This document shows positions 11,277 through 24,900 of a DNA stretch of 64,000 nt, piece after piece. Numbering within the stretch: the stretch's first letter is position 1; the number at the start of each line of letters is the position of its first letter. Both the position numbers and the translations under genes were made by a program. Below the pieces are notes generated by a model. It made no database searches. It worked only from the letters and a program-made list of their open reading frames with translations, and was not told where the DNA came from. Source of the stretch: Mallotus nudiflorus (taxonomy: Eukaryota; Streptophyta; Magnoliopsida; Malpighiales; Euphorbiaceae); assembly GCA_947683625.1 (NCBI GenBank), contig CANTUR010001410.1, positions 1-64,000 of the forward strand. Reading direction: 5' to 3'.

Positions 11277-14200
11277 GAAATTTTTATGAGTTTGTTATTT
11301 AATTAAAGCTAATTTTAATTGTTTATTATTATTTTAAGTGCTTTACGTAAAATTTTCCCGAGACTTGCATTTTCGAGGAAATTTTCACGTAAATAATTTA
11401 ACATTAATTATTTTAAATAGATTTACGGACTTGCATGAACTCATATATATTTTTAAAATACTAAATAACGTATATATGTGTATTTATTTAATTAATTAGG
11501 GTTTGATTAATTACCCTATTATTTTATTATTTATTTATTAGTTTTATTGTTATTTAATTATTTTTATTTAGTATTAAATTATTAAAATATTAAATTATAT
11601 GTGTGTGGTGTATATTTAATGTGTGTGATTTTATATTATTTTAATATATAGTGTAAATTATATATATATATACATATAATATGTTAAAAAAATCAAAATT
11701 TTGGAAAATTACCATTTCAGCCCCTCCCTCTTCCTTCCTCTTCCCGATCGTCTCCTTCTCCCCCTCACCGCTGCTAACTCCGTTCTCAGGGCATCGGTGT
11801 GCCGCCAGCAGCTCCGCCCTTCCCAGCCAGCAGTTCCGCCACCTTTCCTTCTCTTCTCCGGCGCCGTTTGCCTCTGTCTTCGCCGGAAAATCGAAAGTTC
11901 CATTTTTCTTCACACCTCGTGATTTCGGCCACCATTTTCAACACCGCCAGTCTCTTTCTTCTCCTTGAGCTTCGGTGAGTGTGATTCCAAGCTTTTTTTC
12001 ATTTAAAATGGTCTTGATTTGCTTAGGTTTCAATTTTTCTAATTCGGGCCATCTTAGGGTTTTTGAATTTTTTTGAGCTTCAAATGATTGATTCATGAAA
12101 ATTACCTTAACAAATGTTGATCCTAGTAGCTTAATCTACATGTGTGAATTTTTGTAGAATTTTTGGAGATTATTTTGATTTTTGGGTATTTTTGAATATT
12201 TTATTATTATTTTCTAATTTTCGAAAATTAATTAATTAAATTATGAAATTGTGTTTTATGATAATTATAGGTGTTGAAATGAATTATATAAATTTATTTG
12301 GAATTTTTATGAATTTCTATGTATTTATTTTGAATTTATTTAGTTTATGTAATTTTGGAAAATTAGGTTAATTGTGTTTTTAATTGAAATTAATTAGTTA
12401 ATTGAGTTTAATTACTGATATTATTGATAAATATGTTGAGAAAATTAATTTTGGATAATTACACTATTTTTGGTGAATTTTTGGAGTAATTTTAGTATAT
12501 TTATATATATAGGGGTATTTTGGTAATTTTACCCTAAATTGACTAAAAATGTAATTTAATTGGTTTTAATAGTTATTTAATGTATAAAAATGATTTCTAC
12601 AAATTATTTAGTATTTTTAACTAATTAAAACTATTTTTCGTGAATTATTTTCAATTATATATATAATATACGATTTTACTAATAAAATGAGTTTTTATTG
12701 ATTTTTACTATGTTTTAAGGCTAATTATATAATTTCTACTTATTAAATGTATTTTTATGATATAAGGGTATTTTTGGTATTTTTATATTATTCTGTGATT
12801 GTGAAACCCGATCGATAGATTGTAGTTTAGAGTCCGACCGAGGGGTTGTGAATGTAATTTTGCATTTATTTTCAAAGTGTGTTTCTTTGCAGGGCCGGCT
12901 CTACTCTTTGAGTTGAGAGATGTTCGTTTTACAGGGGAGGTTCTGCCGAATTTTTTATAGGATTCTCGTAAAATGTGATGTCCGGTCAAACCCTAATTTT
13001 GATTCTGTGTCCAATATTCTAGATCGAGTTTCTAGGGTTTTCTGTTAGGTTTATTCTGATATCTGTTATTTATTATTTATTTAGTTGCGTCGAGACCGAG
13101 GGCTAGTGGACCAGGCCCGTCGGACCCATCTCAAGGAGCGCACTAAGTGTGAGTTGCTATTTTATATATATGTGCTCTAGGGTGCATGATTTTAGAAATA
13201 TATGTTTTATCTTGATTAAATATGCATAATAGTTTAATTAGTACTTGAGTTATTTTAGTTTATTTTTGGTTTATTTTAAACTATATGCATGTTTTATTAA
13301 TAAAACAGGTTTAAAATGTTTTTGAATATATTTCTAGTTTATTTTGTAATTTAATTAGATTTATTTGATGTATATATACTCGAAATATACCTGGTCTACT
13401 TTTGGTATATTTCCAGTATATATATGGTTTATGTTGCTATTTTATTTAAGTTCATGCATCATTTGCTTTTAAGAATGTATGCTTTATATTTTAATGAAGG
13501 ATATCGATAGAACGTGCTACCTAGTGGGCAGCACTAGGACCGAGTATGTACCGGTACGCTTATAGCATTTAGGCTATATTACTAACCATTTGTTGATATT
13601 GATTGGATATGATTATTTGATGTGAGAAATGATTTGGGAGTGTGATTGCTGGAGCTCGGTTGACCAAGTGTCTCGGGGCCAGTCTATTGTCCAAATGGAA
13701 CAAGTGAACACATTTGGAATAAGTGAGCCTGTATGGCTAGAGTGTTGTTTAACACTGTTTGAGGTTGCGATATTCTAGGGTTCTATTTGATCCTTCATAA
13801 ACAATGATTTTCAATAAATATATATAAAATGATTTTATTGCATATGTGTGTATTTGCTTGTATATATACATATTATATATACTTTTGACTGTGTGCATTG
13901 GCATTTAGTATGTATGTATATATATTATAGTAATTCACTCAGTGAGGTCTGACTCCCCTCCGTTGATGATTTTTCAGGAGAGTCATCGTCTTCAGACCTC
14001 AGTAGCAGGCCTGTATGCCGAATTTCTTCCGCCCCAGCTTCTTTATGTAAACTGCTCACTTGAGTTTCATTTTTATAATCTAAACACTGCAGTAGTTGTA
14101 AATAAATTATGGGTTTGATGTATTGTATTTATATGAGATATGTATTTTAAGAATTTGAACTGGATGTGTATTCAAAGGATTTATCTATATATGAGATATG

Positions 14201-14374
14201 GATATTATTTTGATATTTATGATTTTATTCCGCTGCACAGTATTTTATTTAATTGTGATATTATTATTACTATTGCATGTTTTATTTTATTTTTTTAGGC
14301 TTGCTATGGGTTCCGGATTCGAAAGAATTCTCGTTCCCTAGCGCCGGTCATAGCCCCTATTTTGGGTCGTGACA
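11178..14374 (+). repeat. 3' LTR of element D (3197 bp)
   Basis: Runs from TGTAATATCCCG to GGGTCGTGACA. A TATA-rich stretch (about 11656-11685) is followed by a pyrimidine- and GC-rich block (about 11710-11975), the probable promoter and first transcribed block. Splice-like sites are well preserved: donor GTGAGTGT at 11975, acceptor TTTCTTTGCAG ending 12892, donor GTGAGTTG at 13149, and acceptor T-run plus AG ending 14298. Only one loop unit is present (13640-13685): it pairs the left arm of hairpin 1 with the right arm of hairpin 2, so one repeat was lost. Confidence 0.94.
11975..14298 (+). other. Predicted splice-site series in LTR D
   Basis: From first donor to last acceptor: GT 11975-11976, AG 12891-12892, GT 13149-13150, AG 14297-14298, with a further candidate acceptor TTTTTCAG near 13970-13978 and donor TATGTAAAC near 14045. 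The blocks outside the putative introns are the parts best conserved between LTR types. This is inference; no transcript is available. Confidence 0.4.
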
Positions 14375-16647
14375 GTAACACTCTGAATTTAAAATCTCAT
14401 ACATTTATGACTATAAATATAGCTCACAAGAAATTAAAGTGCAACCACTACTACAGTGTCTAAAGTACAAAATAAAACTCAAGTAAGCAGTTTACATAAA
14501 AAAGCCAAAGCAAAAAAATTCGATGAACATGTCTACTGCTAAGGTCTGAAGAAGAAGACTCTCTTGCAAAATATCAACAGAGGGGAGTCAGACCTCACTG
14601 AGTGAATTATTATAATATATACATGCATAACTAAATGTCAAATGCAAACACTCAATAGTATAAATAATAAATATATATATAGGCAAATACACACAAATGC
14701 AGCAAAAATCATTTTATAATGAAAATCATCGATTTATAAAGGATCAAATAGAACCCTATATTTTCACAACCTCAAATATCAATAGAACTCACTTAAGCCA
14801 TACAAGCCCACTTAGTTCCAAATAATTCACTTAGTCTAACTGGACAGTAGACTGGCCCTGAGACACTAAGTCAACCGAGCTCCAGCAGTCTGACTGTTAG
14901 TGTGATTGGCCCCGAGACACTTGGTCAACCGAGCTCCAACAATCACACTCTCAATCACATCTCATATCAATCAAATCAATCAACAAGTCATAATCCACAA
15001 GTAGGTTAGTAATTTAACCTAAAATTTACTGTCGTACCGGTACGTACTCGGTCCTAGTGCTGCCCACTAGGAAGCACGTTCTATCGATATCCTTCATTTT
15101 AATATAAAACATGCATTCCAGAAAATAAATGATGCACAGTGATATTTAAAGTAAATAAATATACCATATATATACCAAAAATATACCTAAAATAAACTAA
15201 GTATATTTCAGGTATATATACATATAATCAACTTAAATAGTCACAAAACATATTAAATTCAACTAATAATATATTTTAAAAGCAAGTTGTATTTAATTGA
15301 AAAGGAAAACATGCATTTATTTTACAATATACCAAAAATATACTAAAAGTATACCTAAATATACTTAAATATTCAAATAATCAATTATGTAAAAATTGTA
15401 TTTAAAACATAAAATTCTAAATATACGCCCTAAGCAATGCATATACATTACAAAATATACACAAAATATATTAAAATTCCATAAATATCAAAAATACCCT
15501 TTTATACCAAAATATAGCAAATTAAATATTTAAATTCACCGATATTTAATTAAAAACCCTAATATTAATATAATATTATAAAAATCGATAATTCTCGATA
15601 AATTCACAAATATTAATAGAAATTCATTTTATAAATCCAAATTACTCATTTAGTCCAAAAACATACTAAAAATTATTAAAAACCCATTTATTTACAAAAA
15701 TAGTATATTATATATAATTTGAAAATAATTTTTGAAAAATTGTTTTAATTAGTTAAAAATAGAAAATAATTTGTAAAAATCATTTTTATACCTCAAATAA
15801 TTATTAAAACCAATTAAACTTAATATTTAACTAAAATGACTGCCAAATTACCAAATACCGATAGTATATAAAAATTAACATAATATGCTATAATTACTCA
15901 AAAATTCAATAAAAATTATATAATACTCTAAAATTATTTTCTCAACATATCATTCAATAAAATCAACAATTATACTCAATTAACCACTTAATTTTAACAA
16001 AATACATATAAAACCTCTATTTTCAAAAATAACATAAACTAAATAAAATTATAATAATAACACAAAAATTATAAATTAACTTCTAAAATTAATTTCAACC
16101 ACCAATTACACTAAAATCACAATTTCACAATTTATTTAATTAATTTACGAAAATTAGAAAATAATAATAAAATAATAAAAAATTCACAAAAATCAAAACC
16201 AATTCTAAAAATTCCACACAAATTCCAGAGTGTATATTGAGCTAGTAGAATCAACTTTTGTGAAGACACTAAGCTTGAATCTTAAAGATCAAAGTTCAAA
16301 AAAATCGAGAAACAAAAATGGTTGAAAATAAAATCAAGCTCAAATCCTTACCAAATCAAAATTTCAAGCTACAAGGAGCTTGGAATCGGCTTCTATGGAG
16401 TTCTAGGAGCTCAACGGTACTAGAATCATCGGATTTGGTGATCGAAAAATGGATGAACAGAGGAGAGAAGAGTTTTAGGTTTCTCAGCCAGAATGGCGCT
16501 GGAAAGGGTAGAGGAAGGTGGCGGAGCAGCTGGAGAGGAAGGCGGCACTCCGGGAGGCACACCAACTATAGGTGGCCAAACTTGCAGCGATGAAGGGATG
16601 GTGATGGGTAGGTTTCGGGGGTGAGGGAGGTAGGAGAAGGTTTATGT

Positions 16648-16700
<53 letters not shown>

Positions 16701-16966
16701 TGTATATGTATATATATTAATACACAAAATAATGATCATGCATGAAACCATATAATTTAATAAAATAAAATAACATTAAATAATAAAATATTATTTCCCA
16801 AAATAATGAGTTTCAAAAAATTTTTTACGTAGAAAACTATAAATAAACATAAAATAACATTAATTATTCACAAAATAATTAAATAATCAAATGTATATCT
16901 TTAAAATTTATTAATACTACATATCTTGATATAATATAAAAAAATTTAAAAACTCGGGTTCTAACA
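14375..16966 (-). repeat. 3' LTR of element C, truncated by D
   Basis: Matches the 5' LTR of C from about 22192 onward; roughly the first 240 bp on the left were separated by the insertion of D. It ends GGGTTCTAACA at 16966. Relative to the 5' LTR it has lost the counterpart of 23255-23613 (359 bp) at junction 15450/15451, with shared TTA at the break. Paired hairpins lie at about 14850-14947. A (TA)n run is expanded at 16651-16697. Confidence 0.9.
16651..16697. repeat. (TA)n microsatellite
   Basis: About 47 bp of uninterrupted TA inside the 3' LTR of C. The same place in the 5' LTR (near 24842) has only a few units, so the expansion followed insertion. Confidence 0.95.
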
Positions 16967-16980
16967 GCCTTCCCCCTTAT
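16967..16980 (-). other. Polypurine tract of element C
   Basis: The minus strand reads ATAAGGGGGAAGGC, ending exactly at the LTR border (16966). Confidence 0.85.
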
Positions 16981-17021
16981 AAGAATTCATCCCCGAATTC
17001 TAGAAAAAGAAGAAATACAAA

Positions 17022-20000
17022 TCAAGGAGGAAAGAGATACGGGTAAGAAGCTAGCATCTTGGCTTTAGTCTCCCATGTATGCTCCTCAACCTTGTTGTTG
17101 TGCCACAAAACTTTGACCATCAGGATCTGCTTCGAATGCAACTGTCGCACTTGATAGTCGATAATTACAATAGGTTCTTCTATGAACGTCAAATCTTCAT
17201 TCACTTCAACATTGTCGGGCCGCAGCATGTGTGAATGGTCTAAGACATACTTCCTCAGCATCGAGATATGAAATACCGGATGCACTTGAGACATACTCAG
17301 AGGCAAAGCCAACCGATATGCAACAATGCCAACTCTCTCTAGGTGCTAGCTTACCTTTCCTACTAAATCTCATAACACCCTTCATTGGAGACACCTTTAG
17401 AAACACATAGTCTCCTATTTGGAACTCCACATCTCTGCGCCTAGGATCCACATAGCTCTTATGCCTGCTAACTGTGATCTTTAATCTACTCTTGATCACA
17501 ATAATTTTCTCTGCAGCATCCTGAACCATCTCAGGTCCAGTTAAAGCTCTCTGACCAATCTCATCCCAACTCAGAGGTGATCTACACTTTCTTCCATACA
17601 AAGCCTCGTATGGTGCCATTCCAATACTGCTATAGTAGCTATTATTATATGCAAATTCTAAAAGTGGCAAATGATCAACCCAGCTACCTCCCAAATCCAA
17701 AACACACATCCTAAACATATCTTCCAATGTTTAGATTGTTCTCTCAGACTGACCATCTGTCTGAGGATGAAAAGCAATACTAAAATCCAACCTAGTGCCC
17801 ATCGCTTCCTGCAAATTCTGCCAAAAATGAGAGGTAAATACTAAACCTCTGTCTGACACAATAGACATAGGTACTCCATGGAGGCACACAATATGCTTCA
17901 CATATAGCTTTGCCAATCTAGCTACATAATAAGTGGCTTTCATAGGCAAAAAATGTGCAGACTTGGTAAACCTGTCCACAATCACCTAGATGGAATCCTA
18001 TCCATCTTTAGAATGAGGTAAACCAACAACAAAATCCATAGTTATCCTTTCCCACTTCCACTTAAGAATAGGAAGAGGATGAAGCTTCCCAGAAGGCTTC
18101 TGATGCTTTGCTTTCACTTATTGACATGTCAAGCACTTAGCAACATAATCAGCGACATCCTTCTTCAATCCATCCTACCAGTACAAGTCTCTGGTACTGT
18201 GGTACATCTTAGTGACACCTGGATGTACACTATAAGCTGTAGAATGTGCTTCCTTAAGGATTTCTTCTCTCAAATTATTCACATCAGGAACACACAATCT
18301 ACCACTAATCCACAAAACACCATCATCATTAAGTGTAAAATTAGTGAACTTCCCTGCTCGAACATTCTCTGCAAGCTCTTCTAGAATAGGATCTCGGCTC
18401 TAAGTTGCTTTAATCCTATCTCTCTGTATATATCGTACCTTAAACTGAGCTAACAGTCCACCTAATCTACTCACCTTCATCATCAGACCTTGATCCACTA
18501 ATTGATGCAACTCCTGGATCAACAGTCTCCTCTCTACACTGATGTGAGCAAGACTGCCTGAGGACTTCTTACTCAAGGCATCTGCTACCATATTAGCCTT
18601 GCCTGGATGATATAAAATCTCACAGTCATAATCTTTCAACAGTTCTAACCATCTCCTCTACTTCAAATTCAGATCTCTCTACTAGAAAATGTACTTAAAG
18701 CTCTTATGATCAGTAAAAATCTCATAAGTCACCCTGTACAAATAATGTCTCCAAATCTTCAGAGCAAAGATCACTGTAGCCATCTCTAGGTCATGGGTAG
18801 GATAGCTCTATTCATGCTTCTTCAATTGCCTCGAAGCATAGGCTATCACCCTACCATTCTGCATCAACACACAACCTAGGCCAACTCTAGAGGCATCATA
18901 ATAAGCTGTGAACTTGTCTACTCTATTAGGCAAAGCTAAAACTGGGGTTGTGGTTAACTTCTCCTTCAGTAACCTAAAACTATTCTCATAAGCTTCTGAC
19001 CATTCAAATCTTACATTCTTCTGAGTCAAGCGAGTCATAAGAGCTACAATTCTGGAAAAATCCTGCACAAATCTCTTATAGTACCTGACTAAACCTAGAA
19101 AATAGTGAATCTTAGTCACTGAAGTCGGACTAGGCCACTCAGACACTTCCTCAATCTTCTGTGGATTAACCTGGATACCTTCTTTAGACACCACGTGTCT
19201 AAGAAATGCAACACACTCCATCCAGAAATCACACTTTGAGAATTTAGCATAAAGCTGATGTTCTCTTAGTGTCTGTAGTACAGTCCTCAAGTGATATACA
19301 TGCTCCTCCATACTCCTTGAATACACCAGTATATCATTAATGAAGACTACCACAAATTGATCAACATATGGTCTGAATACCCTGTTCATCAGGTCCATAA
19401 AAGCTGCTGGTGCATTAGTCAAGCCAAAAGGCATCACCAAAAACTTATAATGGCCATATCGAGTGTGGAATGCCATTTTAGGAACATCAGCTTTGCTAAT
19501 CCGCAACTGATGATAACCCGACCTTATATCAATCTTAGAAAAGAACTGTGCACCCTGTAGCTGATCAAATAAGTCATCTATCCTCAGAAGAGGATACTTT
19601 TTCTTCACTGTCACCTTGTTCAGCTCTTTGTAGTCAATGCACAGTCTCAGGGTACCATCCTTCTTCTTTACAAACAGGACTGATGCACCCCAAGGAGAAA
19701 CACTGGGTCTAATAAAACCCTTATCTAACAACTCTTGCAACTACTCCTTCAACTCTTTTAACTCTGCAGGAGCCATTCTGTAGGGTGGCATAGATATAGG
19801 GGTAGTGCCTTGAACTACATCTATACAGAACTCAATCTCTCTATGAGGTGGTAAACTTGGAAACTCCTCAGGAAAAACATCAGGAAACTCACAGGCAACA
19901 GGAACATTTGTGAGTGACAACTTCTCCACTGAAGTATCCCTAACCAATGCCAAATATCCCTGACAACCCTTCCTCAGCAACTTCCTAGCCATAATAGCAT

Positions 20001-21752
20001 AAATGAGATTCTCAGGTGCTGAACTCATATCACCCACAAACTTAAATTCTTCTTCACTAGGAATTCTAAAAGTCACCTCTTTACTCCGACAATCCACCTC
20101 ATCATAGTGCTGAGATAACCAATCCATACCCAGAATAACATCAAACTCCATCACATTCAATAAAATAAAATCAGCAGAAAATTCTCTACCTCCAACAAGA
20201 ACTCGACAACCAGAAAGAATAACATCAGTGTCTAAAGAATCACTTAGAGAGTGGTGACAGACAAAGGGAAAGCCATCCTCGAAGCTTACTAACAAGACTT
20301 GGTGGAAGCAAAAATAAGAGAAATGAACGAATGCGTGGCACCCATATCAAATAGAACCCATGCATCCAGGTAATAGACAGAAACAATACCTGCCACGACT
20401 GCATTAGATGCTTAAGCATCTTGTTAAGTAAGATGGAAGACTCTGGCCAGTCCTCGACCTCCCTGTTGGCTGGTAGAAGCTTGAGCAACACCTCTACCAC
20501 CTCCTCTGGTACCTCTACCATGACCTTACTGGGGAACAATCTGGGTAGAACTTTGATGCTGGGCTAGAAGCAATTGAAAAGGAATGGGTGCAGCACTAGC
20601 AATCGACTGCTGAGGAAATTACGAAATATGCAGTTATTGATAACTAGAATAGGAACATGATCTGGCAAAATGTTTTATCTTCTCGTATCTAAAACACGTC
20701 AGCGGTGTAATGTAACATGGTACCTGATGGACTCTGCTACACGTCTGACATACACTGGTAGCAGACCCAGAACTACAACCAATGCTGCTACTCGAAGCAC
20801 CTGACGCAAGTCTGAATGGTCTACATTGACCTCCATGGCCATGTCTACTGCTTCAATGTACCCACTGCTGCTGTCTCTAAGTCTGCTGGGCTGGACCCCT
20901 CTATTGACTACTCGAACCAATCTAAAAACTTGAGTATGGAGTAGTCTAGAATCCACCTGACTGAACACCCAACTGGTAATAATCAGGCATAGCTCCTTGC
21001 TTGACTAGCCTCAGCTCAATCTCCTTAGCCAACTTTATCACTGACTCCAGAGTAAGGCCCACTGTAGGTATACCAACAAATACAGAACCCAATCCAGTGA
21101 CGTAAGTAGTGACCGTAAAATACTAGTCTCACGTTAGATCCTTTGTATATCTACCAAGCCGAAGGAACTCTCGAGTGTAATCCTCAACAGATCTATCCCC
21201 TCGGGAAATGCTAGTCAATTGGAGTTTGTAACTCATGCAAAGTGGCTCTAGGCAAAATCTCCTCATGAATCACTCTTTGAACTGAGCCCAGGTCATCATC
21301 ATCATATACAGCTGGATCATCTAAATAAACTAGTCCAGGGCTGGTCCCTCAACTGACAGCTCGACTATCATGATTCGCTGATACTCGGTGTGAGCAGTCG
21401 AAGTCCTCATCTCAATCGTATGCAGAAAATCTAGAGGGTTGGAAGTCCCATCAAAGGCGATCCTACCAACTCTAGCATAAAATAGAGCTACCTCAGGGTC
21501 AGACATACCCTGCTGATAGGCAGGCTGAATAGGTTGAACTATTTAAGGTGCAGGAACATCCTCAAACTCTGGCTCTATAGGCTCCTCATCCTGTAACTCT
21601 CTCTGCCTATGGCAACTTACCGCTCCTCGAGGTCTACCTCTGCCACAACCTCTGTGCCTAACTAGCGGCTCAGGAGGTAAAACCTCATCTTAGAAGGACT
21701 CATCATCCTCGGCCTCAATGACTAATGGAGCGACACGCGCTCGCCTCCTCAT
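17022..21752 (-). pseudogene. Degenerate gypsy gag-pol polyprotein of element C
   Basis: Runs from a gag ATG at 21752-21750, preceded one base earlier by an acceptor-like TTTTCAG, to a TGA at 17024-17022. Gag spans about 21752-20700. The protease/linker region (about 20400-19740) keeps LGMDWLSQH. Reverse transcriptase occupies 19740-19150, RNase H about 19000-18450, the integrase zinc module about 18250-18100 and the DDE core about 18000-17600. The tail is chromodomain-like. Many stops and frame changes split it. The catalytic reverse-transcriptase FIDD reads FIND (AAT codon at 19338-19336), so activity is lost independently of the stops. A TGG-to-TAG stop just before VIVDR (near 17986) recurs at the same codon in D and F. 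It is the most decayed coding region here apart from fragment E. Confidence 0.92.
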
Positions 21753-21938
21753 TCTGAAAAGACAAACATAAGGATTTAGACAAAACGAACAACAGAGGAT
21801 AACACAAAAAACTAAATCAAAGAATACGTATCAAGACATACTCAAACCTAATTCACTGCAGTAGTTTCAAAAGAAAAAACACAACACTAAAAACTAGAGC
21901 CATAACTCTAACAACTAAGGTCCAGACACAAAACTCCG

Positions 21939-21950
21939 CTCTAATACCAA
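21939..21950 (-). other. Primer binding site of element C (one base changed)
   Basis: The minus strand reads TGGTATTAGAGC, differing from TGGTATCAGAGC by one C-to-T change. It lies three bases from the 5' LTR end at 21954. Confidence 0.85.
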
Positions 21951-21953
21951 CTT

Positions 21954-24900
21954 TGTCACGACCTAGAACAGGGGCCATGATCGGCGCTATGGAACAGGAA
22001 TTCTTTCAAATCTGGAACTCATAGCAAGCCTTAAAAAATAAAAGCATGACATATAATAAAATAAATAAAATATTTATATAGCAGAAATTAAATCTCAAAT
22101 ATAAAATAATAATTTCTCAACTCACTTTAACAACATAATTCACATCTCACATATATATAATAAAATATTTAAGTACAAATATTCCAGAGTAACACTCCGA
22201 ATTTAAAATCTCATACATTTATGACTATAAATATAGCTCACAACAAGTTAAAGTACAACCACTACTGTCGTTTCTAGAGTACAAAATAAAACTCAGGTAA
22301 GCAGTTTACATAATAAAGTTAGAGCGAAAGAAATCTGTCGGACAAGTCTATTACTGAGGTCTGAAGAAGAAGACTCTCTTGAAAAATATCAACAAAGGGG
22401 AGTCCGACCACACTGAGTGAATTATTATAATATATACATGCATAACTAAATGTCAAATGCAAACACTCAATAGTATATATAATAAATATATATACATGCA
22501 AATACACACAAATGCAGCAAAAATCATTTCATAATAAAAATCATCGATTTATGAAGGATCAAATAGAACCCTATATTTTTGCAACCTCAAATATCAATAG
22601 AACTCACTTAAGCCATACAGGCTCACTTAGTTCCAAATAATTCACTTAGTCCAACTGGACAGTAGACTAACCCTGAGACATTAAGTCAACCGAGCTCCAA
22701 CAATCTGACTGTTAGTGTGATTGGCCCCGAGACACTTGGTCAACCGAGCTCTAGCAATCACACTCTCAATCATATCTCATATCAATCAAATCAATCAATA
22801 AGTCATAATCCACAAGTAGGTAAGTAATTTAACCTAAAATCTATTGTCGTACCGGTACGTACTCGGTCCTAGTACTACCCACTAGGAAGCACGTTCTATC
22901 GATATCCTTCATTTTAATATAAAACATACATTCCCGAAAATAAATAATGCATAGTGATATTTAAAGTAAATAAATATACCATATATATACCAAAAATAAA
23001 TTAAATATATTTTAGGTATATATACATATAATCAACTTAAATAGTCATAAAACATATTAAATTCAACTAATAACATATTTTAAAAACAAGTTGTATTTAA
23101 TTGAAAAGGAAAACATGCATTTATTTTACAATATACAAAAAATATACTAAAAGTATACCTAAGTATACTTAAATATTCAAATAATCAATTATGCAAAAAT
23201 TGTATTTAAAACATAAAATTCTAAACATGTGCCCTAAGCAATGCATATACATTATAATAACTCACAGTTGTGTGCTCCACAAGACGGGTCCGACAGGTCT
23301 GGTCCACTAGGCCTTGGTCTCAGCGCAACTAACAATCAAATCACAATACAAAAATCAAAATGAATCTAACTTAACTTCTAGAAACTCGATCTAGAGTTCA
23401 AGACATAGACAAAGAATATGAATTTGATCGAATGTCATGTTTTACGAGAATTCTACCAAAAATTCGACAGAACCTCCTCTGTAAAACGAACATCTCTTCA
23501 CTTAAAAAGTAGAGTCGGTCCTACAAGAAAACACACTTCGAATAGATAATATACTCACAACCCTCGGTCGGAAGCCCAAACTGCAAATTCCACCAACAAA
23601 GGTCCACAATTTACAAAATATACACAAAATATATTAAAATTCCATAAATACCAAAAATACCCTTTTTATACCAAAATATAGCAAATTAAATATTTAAACA
23701 CTAAAAACAATTATTTCACTGATATTTAGTTAAAAACCCTAATATTAATATAATATTATAAAAATCGATAATTCTGGAAAAATTTACAACTATTAATAGA
23801 AATTCATTTTACAAATCCAAATTACTCATTTAGTCCTAAAACATACTAAAAACCCATTTATTTACAAAAATAGTATATTACATATAATTTGAAAATAATT
23901 TTTGAAAAATAGTTTTAATTAGTTAAAAATAGAAAATCATTTGTAAAAATCATTTTTATACCTCAAATAATTATTAAAAAAATTGAACTTAATATTTAAC
24001 TAAAATGACTACCAAATTACCAAAATACCCTTAGTATATAAAAATTCACATAATATACTATAATTACTCAAAAATTCAATAACAATTATATAATTACTCT
24101 AAAATTATTTTCTCAAGATATCATTCAATAAAATTAGTAATTAGACTCAATTAACCACTTAATTTTAACAAAATACATATAAAACCTCTATTTTCAAAAA
24201 CAACATAAACTAAATAAAATTATAATAATTACACAAATATCAAAAAAATTATAAATTAACTTCTAAAATTAATTTCAACCACCAATTACACTAAAAATCA
24301 TAATTTCATAATTTATTTAAATAATTTACAAAAATTAGAAAATAATAATAAAATAATAAAAAATTCACAAAAATCAAAATAAATTCTAAAAATTCCATAA
24401 AAATTTTAAAATGCAGATTGAGCTATTAGAATCAACTTTTGTGAAGACACTAAGCTTGAATCTTAAAGATTGAAGTTAAAAAAATCGAGAAACAAAAATG
24501 GCCGAAAATGAAATCAAGCTCAAATCCTTATCAAATAGAATTTTCAAGCTACAAGGAGGTTGGAATCGGCTTCTATAGAGTTCTAGGAGCTCAACGGCAC
24601 TAGAATCACCAGATTTGGTGATCAAAAAGTGGATGAACGGAGGAGTGAAGAGTTTCGGGTTTCTCAGCCAAAAATGGGTTGAACAGCGCTGGAGAGGGTG
24701 GAGGAAGGTGGCAGAGCAGCTGGAGAGGAAGGCGGCATTCTGAGAGGCACACCAACGGTAGGTGGCCGGACTTACAGTATTGAGGGGATGGTAAGGGGTA
24801 GGTTTTAGGGGTGAGGGAGGTAGGAGAGGGTTTATGTGTTTGTATATATATATATTAAAACACAAAATAATGATCATGCATGAAACCATATAATTTAATA

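Larger units (their letters stand above)
8187..14374 (+). mobile_element. Gypsy element D, 3' part (plus strand)
   Basis: Pol sequence starting in the protease-RT linker, followed by a polypurine tract and complete 3' LTR. Its 5' LTR, gag and protease are missing because A is inserted at 8187; they should lie left of the window. The right end GGGTCGTGACA at 14374 is followed by GTAAC and then LTR sequence of element C. The intact second LTR of C has the same site (gagtaacactc near 22190), so D entered the 3' LTR of C with GTAAC as the likely target duplication. Confidence 0.92.

Noticed and set aside
11641..11968. Overlapping short open frames in the GC-rich part of LTR D as host gene exons
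   Set aside because: The block is a regular part of this LTR type in every copy, so it is not a captured or host gene here.
16651..16697. TA repeat as a functional site
   Set aside because: Short or absent in the sister LTR; ordinary microsatellite growth.
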